A stretch of 64,000 nucleotides of DNA from Notospermus geniculatus (Eukaryota > Nemertea > Pilidiophora > Heteronemertea > Lineidae). A program made the translations under genes and the position numbers. This document shows positions 31,330 to 41,760 of the stretch, one piece after another. Each line of letters starts with the position of its first letter. Within the stretch, counting starts at the first letter, position 1. The stretch is taken from assembly GCA_002633025.1 (NCBI GenBank), contig NMRB01000800.1, forward strand, positions 160,589 to 224,588, written 5' to 3'. Under the pieces are notes generated by a model that did no database searches, had not been told where the DNA came from, and saw nothing but the letters and a program-made list of their open reading frames with translations.

Positions 31330-31399
31330 GTTAGTTATTTCAATAACTTTACGTTTTCCAAACCACCTTATAGAATATTGGTTACTTCCACCTGATATA

Positions 31400-31675
31400 C
31401 TTTAGTTATCACGTCTGCTTAGCAAGCGACAGGTCCTGCTGGGGGGGTTCGAATCCAGCCTGGACCATAGGGGATTAATCATCCCTGGCTCTTCCCGTCC
31501 GTTGCAAGGGGCAGTAAGCCGTGGTGCCTTTTACATTGTGCCTTTGCAAGGGCAAGTAAAAGACCCCATCCAAGTGAGGAACATGAGTAGCTTGAGGTGG
31601 CCTCTTCCATACTTACCAGGGCAAATAATGTTTTGGCTTCAGCCCTGACGAATACAAAACACAAATACAAATATA
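31400..31675 (+). repeat. tRNA-Ala-like SINE
   Basis: The head is degenerate (gttatcacgtctgcttagca). The body and an A-rich tail end about 18 bp before the acceptor of the next exon. Confidence 0.8.
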
Positions 31676-31693
31676 AAAATACTATTTTTTCAG

Positions 31694-32000
31694 AACAAAG
31701 AAGTTAAAAAGAAGCGTGAAGAGATGATCCATTACCATGAGATGAAGACTGAAATCGACATGCTCAGGAAGGGGACAGAAGAGAAGAAAATCTCGTCCAA
31801 TAAGATCACAGAACTCATGGCGGAGATCGAGCGATTGCGTACCGAGCTGGCCTCCGAGCAGAAGGAGAAATGTGACCTGATCAGTGAGAAGGAACTGTTT
31901 GCTAAGGAGCATGAGAAGATTGTGATGGATTTTACGACGGAGAAGATTTCTCTGAAGGAGGAGGTGGAGGAATTGAATAGACAACTGAGGGAGAAGGATG
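31694..32000 (+). CDS. Myo5: Myosin V exon (coiled coil)
   Basis: 102 codons plus one base, highly charged heptad sequence: KKREEMIHYHEMKTEIDMLR, ITELMAEIERLRTELASEQK, ISLKEEVEELNRQLREKD. Dimerisation segment. Acceptor tttcag, donor gtgagt, phase 0 to 1. Confidence 0.93.
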
Positions 32001-32187
32001 GTGAGTGGTGGAAAAGGGGTTCTTCTGGAAGTCTGAAAGGGCAGGGGTTCGGAATAGCAAAGAAAAAGGCAGGGTGGACTGGGGAAAAGGGCAGGTTACA
32101 CCCTTCTTTACCAGAAGAGGCGATAAAACAATAAACTGGGTTTGGAGATTGGATTACTCACAGGGTGCTTAGGGACGCCTCGTTTAA

Positions 32188-32410
32188 GCCCGTGTCACAC
32201 TGTCCCGAAGTTGACACCCGATGGCCATACGAATTAATGGAAACTTTTGGAAATCTTACTGATGAGTGCCAGCCTGAAGAAGACCCCGGTTGCGATCGAA
32301 AATTTGCAAGATTCTGGAAGTTGACTTCGGGGCCATCTTCACGCAAAATTCAAAATTCCATATTTGTGTGGCCATCGGGTGTCTAATTTCGGGACAGTGT
32401 GACACGGGCA
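32188..32410. repeat. Foldback with gcccgtgtcacactgtcccg ends
   Basis: Left arm gcccgtgtcacactgtcccg plus acacccgatggcca; right arm tggccatcgggtgt plus gggacagtgtgacacgggc. The interior carries a fragment of the gaagaccccggttg repeat. Confidence 0.85.
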
Positions 32411-32411
32411 T

Positions 32412-32572
32412 TAACATGGGTCACTGAACCATCTTTTTTGATGATAAGGATTTGGCCTAGTGGGTGCTGGCGATTGATGCCTTATGCGAGGCTCCGTGGG
32501 TTCGAGTCCGGTAGGAAGCTATGTCTTTCACCTTAGAAACCTGTTATTACCGGTATTTCATGCCCTTTTGTA
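32412..32572 (+). repeat. Second tRNA-derived SINE family, copy 2
   Basis: ttggcctagtgggtgctgg, gggttcgagtccggtaggaa and agaaacctgttattacc; inverse of 20125-20290. Confidence 0.7.
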
Positions 32573-32740
32573 TTCCGCATTATAAGTCAGGAATCGGTTC
32601 GGTTCGGTGTGTGGACTGATTTCATATTTCTGTGGCGTAACAGGTGGGTTGGTTGGCGGCCAGTCAATTTCGACTGTGATCTGATACTCAATATGGCCGC
32701 CAGGCGGACATTTTAATTGTTTGAGTGACTGTTGTTCCAG

Positions 32741-33033
32741 CGACGTTGAAAAACAAAGCCAACGAAGCCGCCACAAGTCAACTAGAATACGATAACATAC
32801 AACAGGAACGAGCTCATCATCAGATGTTGGTTAAAGAACATGGCCGCCTGCAACAACGCTGTGAAAATCTCCAAAATGAGTTAGGAATTTTACGTGCCAA
32901 AGGTGTGTCGGTGTCGCGATCGACGTCCAACGCCAGTAGTTTCAGCGTCGACGGGGTTAGTCCCCTTTTGACGGAGATCGAGGGCGAGGTAGCGGAGGAG
33001 ACGGACGAGAAGGAGCGAGACGAGGGAGATCAG
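32741..33033 (+). CDS. Myo5: Myosin V exon (coiled coil and Ser/acidic linker)
   Basis: Starts ATLKNKANEAATSQLEYDNI, has VKEHGRLQQRCENLQNELGI, then a Ser-rich part (SVSRSTSNASSFSVDG) and an acidic part ending EKERDEGDQ. The Ser-rich linker is a likely flexible break between coiled-coil segments. Acceptor gttccag, donor gtgagt, phase 1 to 0. Confidence 0.92.
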
Positions 33034-33142
33034 GTGAGTTTTTGACCCCGCGGCTGGAGAGTTCTCTATTCCCTTTCAGTATCACGCTAAAGCTAGGCGC
33101 ACACACGAACAACGCTCTGATGTATTTGGCTTAGCCTTATGA

Positions 33143-33411
33143 AGAACCTTGTTGGCCTAGTGGTATCATATCTGCTCAGCAAGCAGCAGGTCCCTGGTTC
33201 GAATCCACCAGGCCATATGGGATTAATCATCCCTGGCTCTTCAGTCCGTCACATGGGACTGTAAGTGGTGTCTTGTACCTGTTTCCTTTGCAAGGACAAG
33301 TAAAAGACCCCATCCAAGTGAGGAACATGAGTAGCTTGAGATGGCCTCTTCCGTTCTTACCAGGGCCAATAATGCTATGGCTTCAGCCCTGATGGAAAAA
33401 TTGAATACAAC
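33143..33411 (+). repeat. tRNA-Ala-like SINE
   Basis: ttggcctagtggtatcatat, tggttcgaatccaccaggcc, full body, tail gaatacaacaca. It is inserted in the dispersed repeat that starts at about 33085. Confidence 0.8.
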
Positions 33412-33451
33412 ACATGAATTTGTTGAAAATATATTTGTATCTTTTTTTAAG

Positions 33452-33553
33452 GATCTTGGTTATGGCTCAGAACGACGTAAGGTGTTACAGCACACCAAGC
33501 TTGGGAGCGTGGACTGGAAGTCAGAGGACCAGACCAGAATCATGGAGGAACAG
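33452..33553 (+). CDS. Myo5: Myosin V exon (coiled coil)
   Basis: 34 codons DLGYGSERRKVLQHTKLGSV then DWKSEDQTRIMEEQ. The acceptor chosen is tttttttaag at 33450-33451, the only one that keeps phase 0. A tempting ctcag at 33470 would shift the frame. Donor gtactg. It begins about 40 bp after a SINE tail. Confidence 0.8.
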
Positions 33554-33704
33554 GTACTGCTTTCCCTTGTTTCCTCTCCATATGTCAGTGGCTGAAAGTC
33601 TGTAGGGCCCAAGTTTTGTAAGATCTTGATAGGCCTAACAGTCCTTCAGTGTAGTCCAAAATATATCAAGGTCCTGGAAGGAGGAGGTAAAACGTTTTCT
33701 GATG

Positions 33705-33830
33705 AAATGATACTTCTATGCGGACAAACTCATAATGCTCAGCGGACGTATTTGGCACCGCCTTATTTGAAATGGCTGAGCCATGAAACTGCAGCGTGCA
33801 CTTAACAGCAGAGCCGTATTCGTGCTGCAC
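33705..33830 (+). repeat. Dispersed repeat (cggacgtatttggcaccgcc)
   Basis: Second good copy of the 30280-30410 repeat. Confidence 0.55.
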
Positions 33831-34613
33831 CGCGTGGCTCTGCCATGTTGCTAAAATCCAATCGGTTTGATATTTGGTGCAGCCGCACACAGTGGCACAG
33901 TGCTATTCTGGCCTCGGCCAATTTGGCTATGACCAAAATAAAACTGTTCCAAATACATCTGTTCTTATTTGTCTGCGCCGTGCCAACCTTAATAACCTCA
34001 TTCTTTTCGGTAGCCATCATGGCAGTACAGTTTAGTTCAACAGCAAGTGAGTGTTCGCCATATTTTGTTGATCTTTGAATTTTGTGGCCGGCCATGCCAG
34101 TGGTTGGTGGCGTATATCTATATCACGATCCGCTAGGAACAGGTGTAGGTTTGGCAAGACTAGATCAGAACATGCATGACGGTGGCGGGATTGAATCGGC
34201 TGGTTTTGGATGCTGAGAGTATTGGACTAGTCTATCAGAAACAGTACCCCACTTCAGAGGTCATGGGCAATATGTTGCTGGGGCCAGTAAAACACTTCTC
34301 TTGTGCAGGTTATAAATCTGTCATGCATGATTCATAGCTGTGGTGGTTGTGACTCTTGGTCATGTGAATGGAACCCTCTATCTGTACAAAGATGGTCCTC
34401 TCTTGGGTGTCAAAATCTACCTTAGGCCACCCTACATGGCCTAACAATCCTTGGGATTAGGGAAGGTCTGCAGTTGATGTCTGTCCTGTAAACGTTCCCG
34501 TTCTGGATGATAACTGAAGAACCACTGGTGGATTTGATCTGAAATTTCTGTAGTAGCTCTTCAATCTTCAATGTAACCTGGAGGAAGGCACCTCCATGTA
34601 TTGAGAGCAGGGC

Positions 34614-34852
34614 ATAGACCTTTCCAACAAAGATGGCAGTCAAACAGTTCTCACCATATGACGTCAGAAGCTTAATACCACTCAATGGCCGCTGGCATGG
34701 TAAGGTGGTCAAGAGGGCCATGGGCACAAACGTTTAGGTAAAATAATTGTCTGAGAGGATGCGTTTTGGTAGTGTTATATCATGCTTGGACAATGAATGG
34801 CCACGACGTCGTGTGGGAGAACTAGGCCACCATCTTTGTTGGAAAGGTCTAT
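34614..34852. repeat. MITE with tagacctttccaacaaagat ends, copy 1
   Basis: Inverted ends atagacctttccaacaaaga and ctttgttggaaaggtctat. Contains ccatatgacgtcagaag and ggccacgacgtcgtg. Second copy at 53021-53260. Confidence 0.88.
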
Positions 34853-34970
34853 TGCTCTGCTTGGCGGCCATTTTGAATTTCGTTTCCAGACAACTGGCAG
34901 ATGAGGTTGGGGATAGATATCCCACTCTGTAGGGCTATGTTTACCGTCTTTTTTCTTTTTCTCCACTCAG

Positions 34971-35135
34971 ATAAAGAAGGAAGGTGACCCGATAGCTCTT
35001 GTAATCAAACTCCAGAACCGTGTGAAGGAGCTAGAGAAGGATCGATCACGTCTGCTGAGAGAGCTCGACCACTTGAAGGATCAGATGGAACGTGTCGCTT
35101 CCATCAATGAGAACTCATCGGCTGATAAGATTAGG
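34971..35135 (+). CDS. Myo5: Myosin V exon (coiled coil)
   Basis: IKKEGDPIALVIKLQNRVKE then LEKDRSRLLRELDHLKDQME and ENSSADKIR. Matches vertebrate LFLKLQKRVTELEQEKQ. Acceptor actcag, donor gtaagt, phase 0 to 0. Confidence 0.95.
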
Positions 35136-35294
35136 GTAAGTAGGCCGATCGGGCAGTTGCCTGCCGAACAAGCATTCATAGCTACATCGGTCGATTGGCT
35201 GATTACCTGCCGAATAGTGTTCACGGCTACATCGGCAGGGTGGCCTGATATATAAAGTGGGAAGTTCAAGATGGCTGATACACAAGTCACTTTC

Positions 35295-35686
35295 GTGACC
35301 CAATCCAGCAAAACTAGGCGCATGTCGCAGGTGATCATCATTGGTCATCAGTTTACTCAACTATTATCACTGCTGTCCACTACTATTGTCAACCTGCAGA
35401 GACGTACATTTCAGCTATTGTGTTGTATAAGGCCATTAACCCTTTCCTCGGTTGTGACGTGGGCCTAAAGAGGCCTTGCAATGACGTCATCCTGGCGGCC
35501 ATGCTGGAGGGCACACGCCTTGACAGGGCGCAGAGGTGTGAGCTGACTGTGACGTGACTTGCCATTGTTTGACGTAATGTCATTGGGGCATGCACGGCTC
35601 ATTTCGCTGCGCCTCTGCAGCATGTGCCCCCAGTATGGCGGCTTGTGACGTCATTTGCAAGGCCTCTATTTTCGAGATCGGGTCAC
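35295..35686 (+). repeat. Type-A MITE interrupted by another element
   Basis: 35295-35465 matches the left 90% of the type-A family and 35670-35686 (ttcgagatcgggtcacc) supplies the missing right end. The inserted element is 35466-35669. Confidence 0.85.
35466..35669. mobile_element. TATAGAGG-type MITE inserted in type-A MITE
   Basis: Inverted ends aagaggccttgcaatgacgt and gacgtcatttgcaaggcctct. TGACGTCA-like words lie near both ends. Clean interruption of a known element shows past transposition. A sister copy is at 50252-50462. Confidence 0.85.
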
Positions 35687-35854
35687 CTGTGCTGTGTGCA
35701 TGCACGTTCCGATGGGTATGAATTGAGATGAAAGGATTCTAACGTGCGTCTGTCTATAGTTAGGCACACACAGACTCCTGTAGCGATGGGCTAAATCCTG
35801 TCATTCTCGGCTCCCAGTTCTTGGTTCAATATTTTTCCTGTTGGCTCATTACAG

Positions 35855-36008
35855 GCCGATGAGTTGGAGATGGAGAAAGACCGTCTAAATGGAGAATTGA
35901 TGAGATTAAGAAAAGTCATCGCAGAAAGTGGAGCATTCGAAGAAGGTGCTGAAAAAGGTGCTAGTGAAGAACAAGAGAAACGTCAATTAGTTGCCAAAGA
36001 ATTTATGG
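35855..36008 (+). CDS. Myo5: Myosin V exon (coiled coil) with ladder of donor sites
   Basis: ADELEMEKDRLNGELMRLRK, then VIAESGAFEEGAEKGASEEQ and ends EKRQLVAKEFM plus one base. Acceptor ttacag, first donor gtaagt at 36009, phase 0 to 1. The frame stays open through the next 200 bp, and the same donor is repeated four more times downstream at in-frame distances (see 36007-36180). Confidence 0.93.
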
Positions 36009-36180
36009 GTAAGTTTGTTTGTCAGTCTATGGGTAAGTCGGGCCTTGCTTGTCAGTCTATTGGTGGGTCAGGCCTTGCTTGTCAGTCTATGGGTAAGTCA
36101 GGCCTTGTTTGTCAATCTATGGGTAAGTCAGGCCTAGTTTGTCAATCTATGGGTAAGTCAGGCCTAGTTTGTCAATCTAT
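36007..36180 (+). repeat. In-frame 30-bp minisatellite repeating a 5' splice site
   Basis: Units gggtaagtcaggccttgttt plus gtcaatctat. gtaag donors occur at 36009, 36033, 36093, 36123 and 36153. The added lengths (24, 84, 114, 144) are multiples of three and the frame is open, reading units such as SMGKSGLVCQ. More diverged units resume at about 36331-36430 after an inserted foldback. Confidence 0.9.
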
Positions 36181-36330
36181 GGGCCGTATGCACCAACGAA
36201 GATTATCTTGAACTCAGGGTGAGCCACAGCTTTTCAGTTGTTCAGGTTTGCCATGGAGAATGGATGTGACAATGGAGAAGTCGTGGCTGAACCTGAGTTC
36301 AAGATAATCTTCGTTGGTGCATACGGTCCT
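36181..36330. repeat. GGGCCC-type foldback inserted in the donor minisatellite
   Basis: Starts gggccgtatgcaccaacgaa, ends ttcgttggtgcatacggtcc, with agattatcttgaactcag / ctgagttcaagataatct inside. Confidence 0.88.
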
Positions 36331-36493
36331 CTGGGTAAAAATCCAGGCCTTGCTTGTCAGTCTATAACAAGTCAGGCCTTGTTTGTCAATTATGGGTGAG
36401 TCAGGCCATGTGTGTTGATTTATGGGTGAGGGGAGGTATGGTATATGTTACTACATGTATATATGTCGCTAATGTTTTCTTACCTTGTTTCAG

Positions 36494-36683
36494 ATCAATT
36501 TGAAGCCATGACAGAGGAGTTAGGGCGGAGACGCGAGGAGGGGATACAGTTGAAAGCGATAATAGCCAATCGTAACCTCAGTACGTCAGCCATCGCGCGG
36601 GAATCGTACCACAACGACCCGGGCATGATCAATGATGACGGGGAACTTGCAGTCGCTTATAAAACCATGAAAGATGTTAACAG
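36494..36683 (+). CDS. Myo5: Myosin V exon (tail)
   Basis: DQFEAMTEELGRRREEGIQL then DDGELAVAYKTMKDVNR. Matches vertebrate EQLTSVSEELDVRKEEV and GEIAQAYIGLKETNR. Acceptor tttcag, donor gtgcaa, phase 1 to 2. Confidence 0.95.
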
Positions 36684-36741
36684 GTGCAATTTTCAAAATG
36701 GTTTTCATGAACTGTGTGTAATGTTTTCGGTACCTTATAGA

Positions 36742-36972
36742 TGGAGCCCTGATAGCATAGTGGTTATCACATTCCGCTAAAAAGCAGCAGGTCCCGGGTT
36801 CGAATCCAGCCTGGACCATATGGGATGTCATCCCTGGCTCTTCACGTCTGTTGCATGGGACAGTAAGCCGTGGTGCCTTGTACCTTGTACCTTTGCAAGG
36901 ACAAGTAAAAGAACCTATCCAAGTGAGGAACATGAGTAGCTTGAGATGGCCTCTTCCGTACTTACCAGGGAG
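36742..36972 (+). repeat. tRNA-Ala-like SINE
   Basis: ctgatagcatagtggttatc, gggttcgaatccagcctgga, body; the tail is cut short. Confidence 0.8.
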
Positions 36973-37118
36973 TGATATAAAAAAATAACAGCCAGTAACA
37001 TACAGATGAAGATGGTGAAAGAAGCCAAAGTTTGTGTGAGCATCGTCGGAGGGCGTAGCAATGTCATAATCCTTGGTAGTCAAGATGCTCTACCTTTTAC
37101 CGTTCAGTCTTCTTAGTG

Positions 37119-37283
37119 CATGAAATAATAACGAGTTTCTAAGGCAAAAGACATAGCTTCCTACCGGACTCAAACCCACCGACCCTCGCATAAGGCATCA
37201 ATCGCCAGCACTCAGGGGCAGCACGCCTTAACCACTAGGCCAGATCCCCATCTTCAAAAAAGATGTTTCAAAGACCCATGTTA
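37119..37283 (-). repeat. Second tRNA-derived SINE family, copy 3
   Basis: taataacgagtttctaaggc, cctaccggactcaaaccc and accactaggccagatcc read in reverse. Confidence 0.7.
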
Positions 37284-37319
37284 ATTTTTCCATTTCAATC
37301 ATGTCTGTTCTTGTTTCAG

Positions 37320-37440
37320 GTTGTTGGAGGACCAGCTACAACAAGAGAAAAGTCTACGAGACGAGAACGAGAAAGAATTAAGGAAAGAAATCCAAGAACT
37401 TAAACGGGATAACGAGAGACAACAGAAGCTGATTGGCCAG
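37320..37440 (+). CDS. Myo5: Myosin V exon (coiled coil)
   Basis: RLLEDQLQQEKSLRDENEKE then LRKEIQELKRDNERQQKLIG plus Q. Matches vertebrate RLLESQLQSQ and LKEENNRQQQLLAQ. Acceptor tttcag, donor gtatgt, phase 2 to 0. Confidence 0.95.
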
Positions 37441-37495
37441 GTATGTCGTACATGTTTTGTTGGTCACCCAGCGGGATATTGACCTTGCTGAAGGA

Positions 37496-37771
37496 GTCCT
37501 GATAGCCGAGTGGTTATCACGTCTGCTCAGCAAGCGGCAGGTCCCGGGTTCAAATCCAGCCCGGGCCATATGGGGTTTCATTCCCAGCTCTTCACGTCTG
37601 TTGCATGGGACAGTAAGCCGTGGTGTCTTGTACCTTGTACCTTTGCAAGGGCAAGTAAAAGACCCCATCCAAGTGAGGAACATGAGTAGCCTGAGATGGC
37701 CTCTTCCATACTTACCAGGGCCAATAATGCTATGGCTTTGGCCCTGATGGAAAAATCTAATACAAATATAA
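37496..37771 (+). repeat. Full-length tRNA-Ala-like SINE
   Basis: gtcctgatagccgagtggtt, cgtctgctcagcaagcgg, tcccgggttcaaatccagcc, body, tail ctaatacaaatataaaa. Confidence 0.85.
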
Positions 37772-38170
37772 AATAAATTGACCATACTCAACATGGGTCA
37801 CTTCTGGCTCAGAGATAAATGTGCCGACTGGAAAGTCATGAAGGAAATCCTCCGTGGCTGGTGGGGTAGGCCTGGGGTACACTCAAAAACTGCCCCCTTT
37901 GGGCAAGAATGGAATACCTCAACAGGTAAAAATCTGTGCCGTCGGTTGGAGTTGCATCACGTCCTCACTCCGTCATGTGAGTCGTCTAACTTACAAGTTT
38001 CACCCCGTCTGTTCCAGGTTCTAGCGTCCAAAGATGGTGTATGTATCCGTAGTGTTTGCCTCTCTTTAACACGGAATTAATATTCTCTGTCTTTTCTTGT
38101 ATAACTATCTTAATTCGGCAGTTATAGGCTGAGTAGTTCAACACAAGGTTATGGTGCACAGCTAACGTCA

Positions 38171-38389
38171 GTAGAGAGGTTCTTCACTGACGTCACAACG
38201 GTCACGTGCCTGCAAAGAATCGGCCATGTTGGACGTCAGATGGCCGGTGACGACGTCAGAACTGTCACATCATGACATTTTGATGTCACGATGCTGTGTT
38301 CATGCCCTGACGTCGCTTGACATTTTGACGGCCAATATGGCGGCATCGTGTCATCATGGAAATGTGACGTCACGTGAAGAACATCTATA
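38171..38389. repeat. TATAGAGG-type MITE
   Basis: Starts tagagaggttcttcactgac and ends gtcacgtgaagaacatctata. Many tgacgtca words inside. Reverse sister at 41761-41989. Confidence 0.82.
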
Positions 38390-39485
38390 AGTTTATTCGG
38401 TGCTGGTTAAGCTCGGTGTAGGCAGACGAATAGTGCTCAGAATCAGATGTATAACTTTCCGGACAAACTTGGGTAATAATGATAAGCACTTTTAGACTGT
38501 AGTGGGAAGCCCTGTATGAAAGCCTAGCTGTAATATTCATTATCATCTTTTAAAACTGGCCTTTAATACGACGTCTTTCTCTTTCTGACGGCACTGTTCT
38601 GTCTTTTTATGTCAGGGATTGTCATTCTATTTTCAATCAGAATTTTCAGATATCTTGCACCAGTAACACAGTCTGACTCTTATATTTCAAACCTTAGATT
38701 TTAAAGTTGCCTAACTTTTTGCACTGAGATTTGAAATGCACCAAAAAAGTCCAGTCAGTTTCTCGTTCTGATTTTAGTTTGTGGTGTTCAGAGATTGAGC
38801 GAAGGTCTAATAACAAATTTTTTCTCCCATCCAATGCACGGCCTGTTCAGAAACAAGGCTATTGTTGTTTTGACTTGACCTGTTGCTAACCAGATGGCCG
38901 TTGTTAATTTTCAGCGAGGGTTACTATTTCAGATAGTTTTCTCGTGCAAGTAGGCTCTTGATAGAAAATTTCAACATTGTCCATTGTTGTTGTCCTTGTG
39001 ACTTTTAAACCCTGGCTCGTTACTCCACCAAGATGGCTGCCACGGCGGCCATTTATGAACTAGAGTTTCGGGCATAACTGATACATGAGGTTGAGGGATA
39101 TCTGCTACTTCCTATGCCTGAGTAGCCCATGGAGAGCCAATTTGTGCGAGGAAGCTCTCACGAGGCGAGGTGCCTTAAACAAGAGGACATTATGAATGAT
39201 ACCTTGAATTGAAGTCTGTAGGATTGTTAGAGAATTTGGTCTTGAAGAAGTTGCAAACGGTTGCTAAAATTAGTGTCATAGACTCGTATTCACCATCGAT
39301 GTTGACATTTGCAGCAGAAAAAGTCTATGCGTCGCTCGTCAAAGGTAGGGTTATGGATTTCATCTCAGCAAAATGCATTTGATTGGATGTAAAAAGACTA
39401 ACAACAGATTGCAAGTTTGATCCCAATTTTGCATTTCCTGATTAATGTCAAAACTGGCCTATGTTTTCCTGTCGCAGAAAGAAAG

Positions 39486-39640
39486 AGTACCTTGTGACTT
39501 TGTAAGGGCAAGTAAAAGACCTCATCCAAGTGAGGAACATGAGTAGCTTGTGATGGCCTCTTCCACACATTCAAGGGCCAGTAATGCTATGGCCTCGCCC
39601 CTGACAGAAAAATCGAATGCAAATACAAATACACAGGCCA
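39486..39640 (+). repeat. tRNA-Ala-like SINE, 3' part
   Basis: taccttgtgactttgtaagg, catccaagtgaggaacatga, cccctgacagaaaaatcgaa, tail of aaatacaaata. Confidence 0.75.
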
Positions 39641-40153
39641 CATTTTGTGAAGTCCTAATACAATACAATACCCAACTGGGATTTGTACTATATGTATATG
39701 TGAAGATATCAGCCTCAGTGGTAACAGGCCCCCAATGTCTGAGAGCCGAAAACAGCATGTTGATGTAGAAAGGCTCGTGCATCACCTGTCCCCCTCGAGA
39801 ACAATACCCATAGTTCATTTTGATTTGTGCTGTTGCATGACCAAAGGAATGTAGACAAAAATCCTACATTTAGCTTGCATGCCTTCCTGTTAAAAGGCCT
39901 GCTGCCCTGTTACTGTCGCCATCTGTGGCCCTAGTTTTTAGCCAATCAAAGTATGCCTATGAAATGTTCTTTATTCAGCGGATCAAACAACCTCATTTAG
40001 TACCGGTACTCCTGTACAGCAAATAAAGTACCTGAGTGCCGTGAAAAAAAGTGCGCTTGCCAACAAGTGTCGCCCTTTCTATCACACGACATCAGGTCTG
40101 ACCAACTGTCGAACCTGGAATCTCAGAGAACCAGTCTGACAGCTTGAAGTTCA

Positions 40154-40282
40154 GGTCCGACCGCACAGAAAGTCTGATAGTGCTTTCGGTGCCTATCGGC
40201 AGTTTAGTTAATGGGGAAAATGCGTTATAACTAACTGCTGATAGGCGCTGGTAGCACTATCGGACTTTCTGTGCGGTCGGCC
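40154..40282. repeat. Foldback element
   Basis: gtccgaccgcacagaaagtc / gactttctgtgcggtcgg, and gcctatcggcag / ctgctgataggc inside. Confidence 0.85.
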
Positions 40283-40737
40283 CTGGTTCTTTCTTTGCAT
40301 GCCAGTGTGAATTTACCCCTTTAGCTCTGAGGCCTGCCTGCCTCCNCATGGCCAGTTTCAGGAAATTCTAATAACCATGACCAGCGATTAATGCTAAATT
40401 TCTAACAGATTTTTTGCAAATTCATGACCAAGTATTTGCACTGTTTGCAAACAAAACTAGACTGGGAGGAACGTAGCAGTGTTCTCCAGAATAGTTAAAA
40501 ACGGGTGCCCCGCCCCTATTACGGCCACCCCAAATGGGCCACAATGTAAACGGCAGATGACCCCCCCCCCCCATCAACGCGAAAGATGTGAAGAAAACTG
40601 GGTAGTAGGCCTAACTCTGGTAACAGAGAAGCTTTGTTCTTTTCAAAAACATCTTTTTTGATTACAGGAATGGGAGTAGGTAACCGCGTTTGATGTTGTT
40701 ACGTTCTCTCCGTTATGTGGCGCCCTCTTTGTTTCAG

Positions 40738-40815
40738 AATCTTACCCTTCCACCAGAAGCCAAGATCGAAGCGACTATGCAACACGAGATCACGAGGATG
40801 ACGGCAGAGAACTTG
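40738..40815 (+). CDS. Myo5: Myosin V exon (distal coiled coil)
   Basis: 26 codons [20 protein letters not shown] then MTAENL. Matches vertebrate [20 protein letters not shown]. Acceptor tttcag, donor gtaagg, phase 0 to 0. Confidence 0.96.
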
Positions 40816-40875
40816 GTAAGGCGGTAGTTATTCCTTCACCTCTCACTAAAGCCATCTCTTCACCATGGCTCCTGG

Positions 40876-41122
40876 GATAGACAATTCTCGAATTAGCAGA
40901 TCTGCGCACTTCCGGCAAAATTGCAACCAAAACCTCGATTTGAAACCGGGTGACGTGACGCAATCCACGATTCAGCAATGGTCGCGTCTGACGCAACGTC
41001 TTCGAAGTCACTGTCGTGGGGTTGTCTGCGTCACGTCTTCCAGCTTCAGATCGAGGTTGTGGTTGCGATTTCGGCGGAAGTGCGCAGATCTTTGTCGTTT
41101 ACGTCAATTTGAGAACGGCCTA
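40876..41122 (+). repeat. 245-bp palindromic MITE, copy 8
   Basis: Same arms; fills most of the 400-bp intron. Confidence 0.88.
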
Positions 41123-41216
41123 CCGGTATACGTCACCAAAAACTGGCCACAAAATGGAAATGCCAGCTCGCATTTTGTCTTTCTCTGTTTCTCATCTCCA
41201 CCATCTTCTGATCCAG

Positions 41217-41310
41217 GACCTACGAGAACAAATCGACACGCTACAGGAAACGATAAAGAAATTAAAGAAGGCGGTGAAGATCTATGCAAAGAGGTTGAAG
41301 AACCAGGAAG
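41217..41310 (+). CDS. Myo5: Myosin V exon (distal coiled coil)
   Basis: DLREQIDTLQETIKKLKKAV then KIYAKRLKNQE plus one base. Matches vertebrate [20 protein letters not shown]. Acceptor atccag, donor gtaaga, phase 0 to 1. Confidence 0.95.
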
Positions 41311-41404
41311 GTAAGATTGTTGTGGTCGGACTCACTTCTTCTTCGGATTCTGCGTGTATCAGATTCTTCTGGTCCAGTTGATTGGTTGCCTCTGGGATGG
41401 TTTA

Positions 41405-41622
41405 CGCATGGGACAGTAAGCCGTGGCGCCTTGTACCTTGTGTCTTTGCAAGGCCCAAGGGCAAGTAAAAGACCCCATCCAAGTGAGGAACATGAGTAGC
41501 TTGAGATGGCCTCTTCCATACTTACCAGGGCCTAGTCGCTTGAGACGGCCTCTTCTGTGCTTATCAGGGTCAATAATGCTCAGGCTTCGGCTCTGACGGA
41601 AAAATCAAATATGAACACGAAC
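41405..41622 (+). repeat. tRNA-Ala-like SINE, headless
   Basis: gcatgggacagtaagccgtg through ggctctgacggaaaaatc. Confidence 0.8.
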
Positions 41623-41655
41623 ACAACTCAACAATTTTCTGTTGTTTCCTTACAG

Positions 41656-41667
41656 AACTTGTTTCAG
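41656..41667 (+). CDS. Myo5: Candidate 12-base microexon of myosin V
   Basis: A strong pyrimidine tract and acceptor (tgtttccttacag) is followed by aacttgtttcag and a donor gtatag. In phase 1 it would add E-L-V-S and keep phase 1. Vertebrate MYO5A also has very small alternative tail exons in this part of the gene. It could instead be chance. Confidence 0.35.
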
Positions 41668-41760
41668 GTATAGCTTTGATTGCTGGTGTGTGGTTATGAC
41701 ATGAAACACTGCATGCGTCCTGCTGCTAACAAACTTCTAACAGTTCTGTCCTGACCAAAG

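Larger units (their letters stand above)
37772..40737. other. Myosin intron, no exon recognised
   Basis: Holds a TATAGAGG-type MITE (38171-38389), a partial SINE (39486-39640), a foldback (40154-40282), a single N (40346) and a C run near 40560. The rest is unassigned. Confidence 0.7.

Noticed and set aside
31682-31984. 100-codon ORF on the minus strand
   Set aside because: It is the shadow of the coiled-coil exon 31694-32000 (Leu/Phe-rich antisense of Glu/Lys codons).
33471-33553. Acceptor ctcag at 33470 for the coiled-coil exon
   Set aside because: It would start the exon out of phase with the exon ending at 33033. The tttttttaag acceptor at 33451 keeps the frame.
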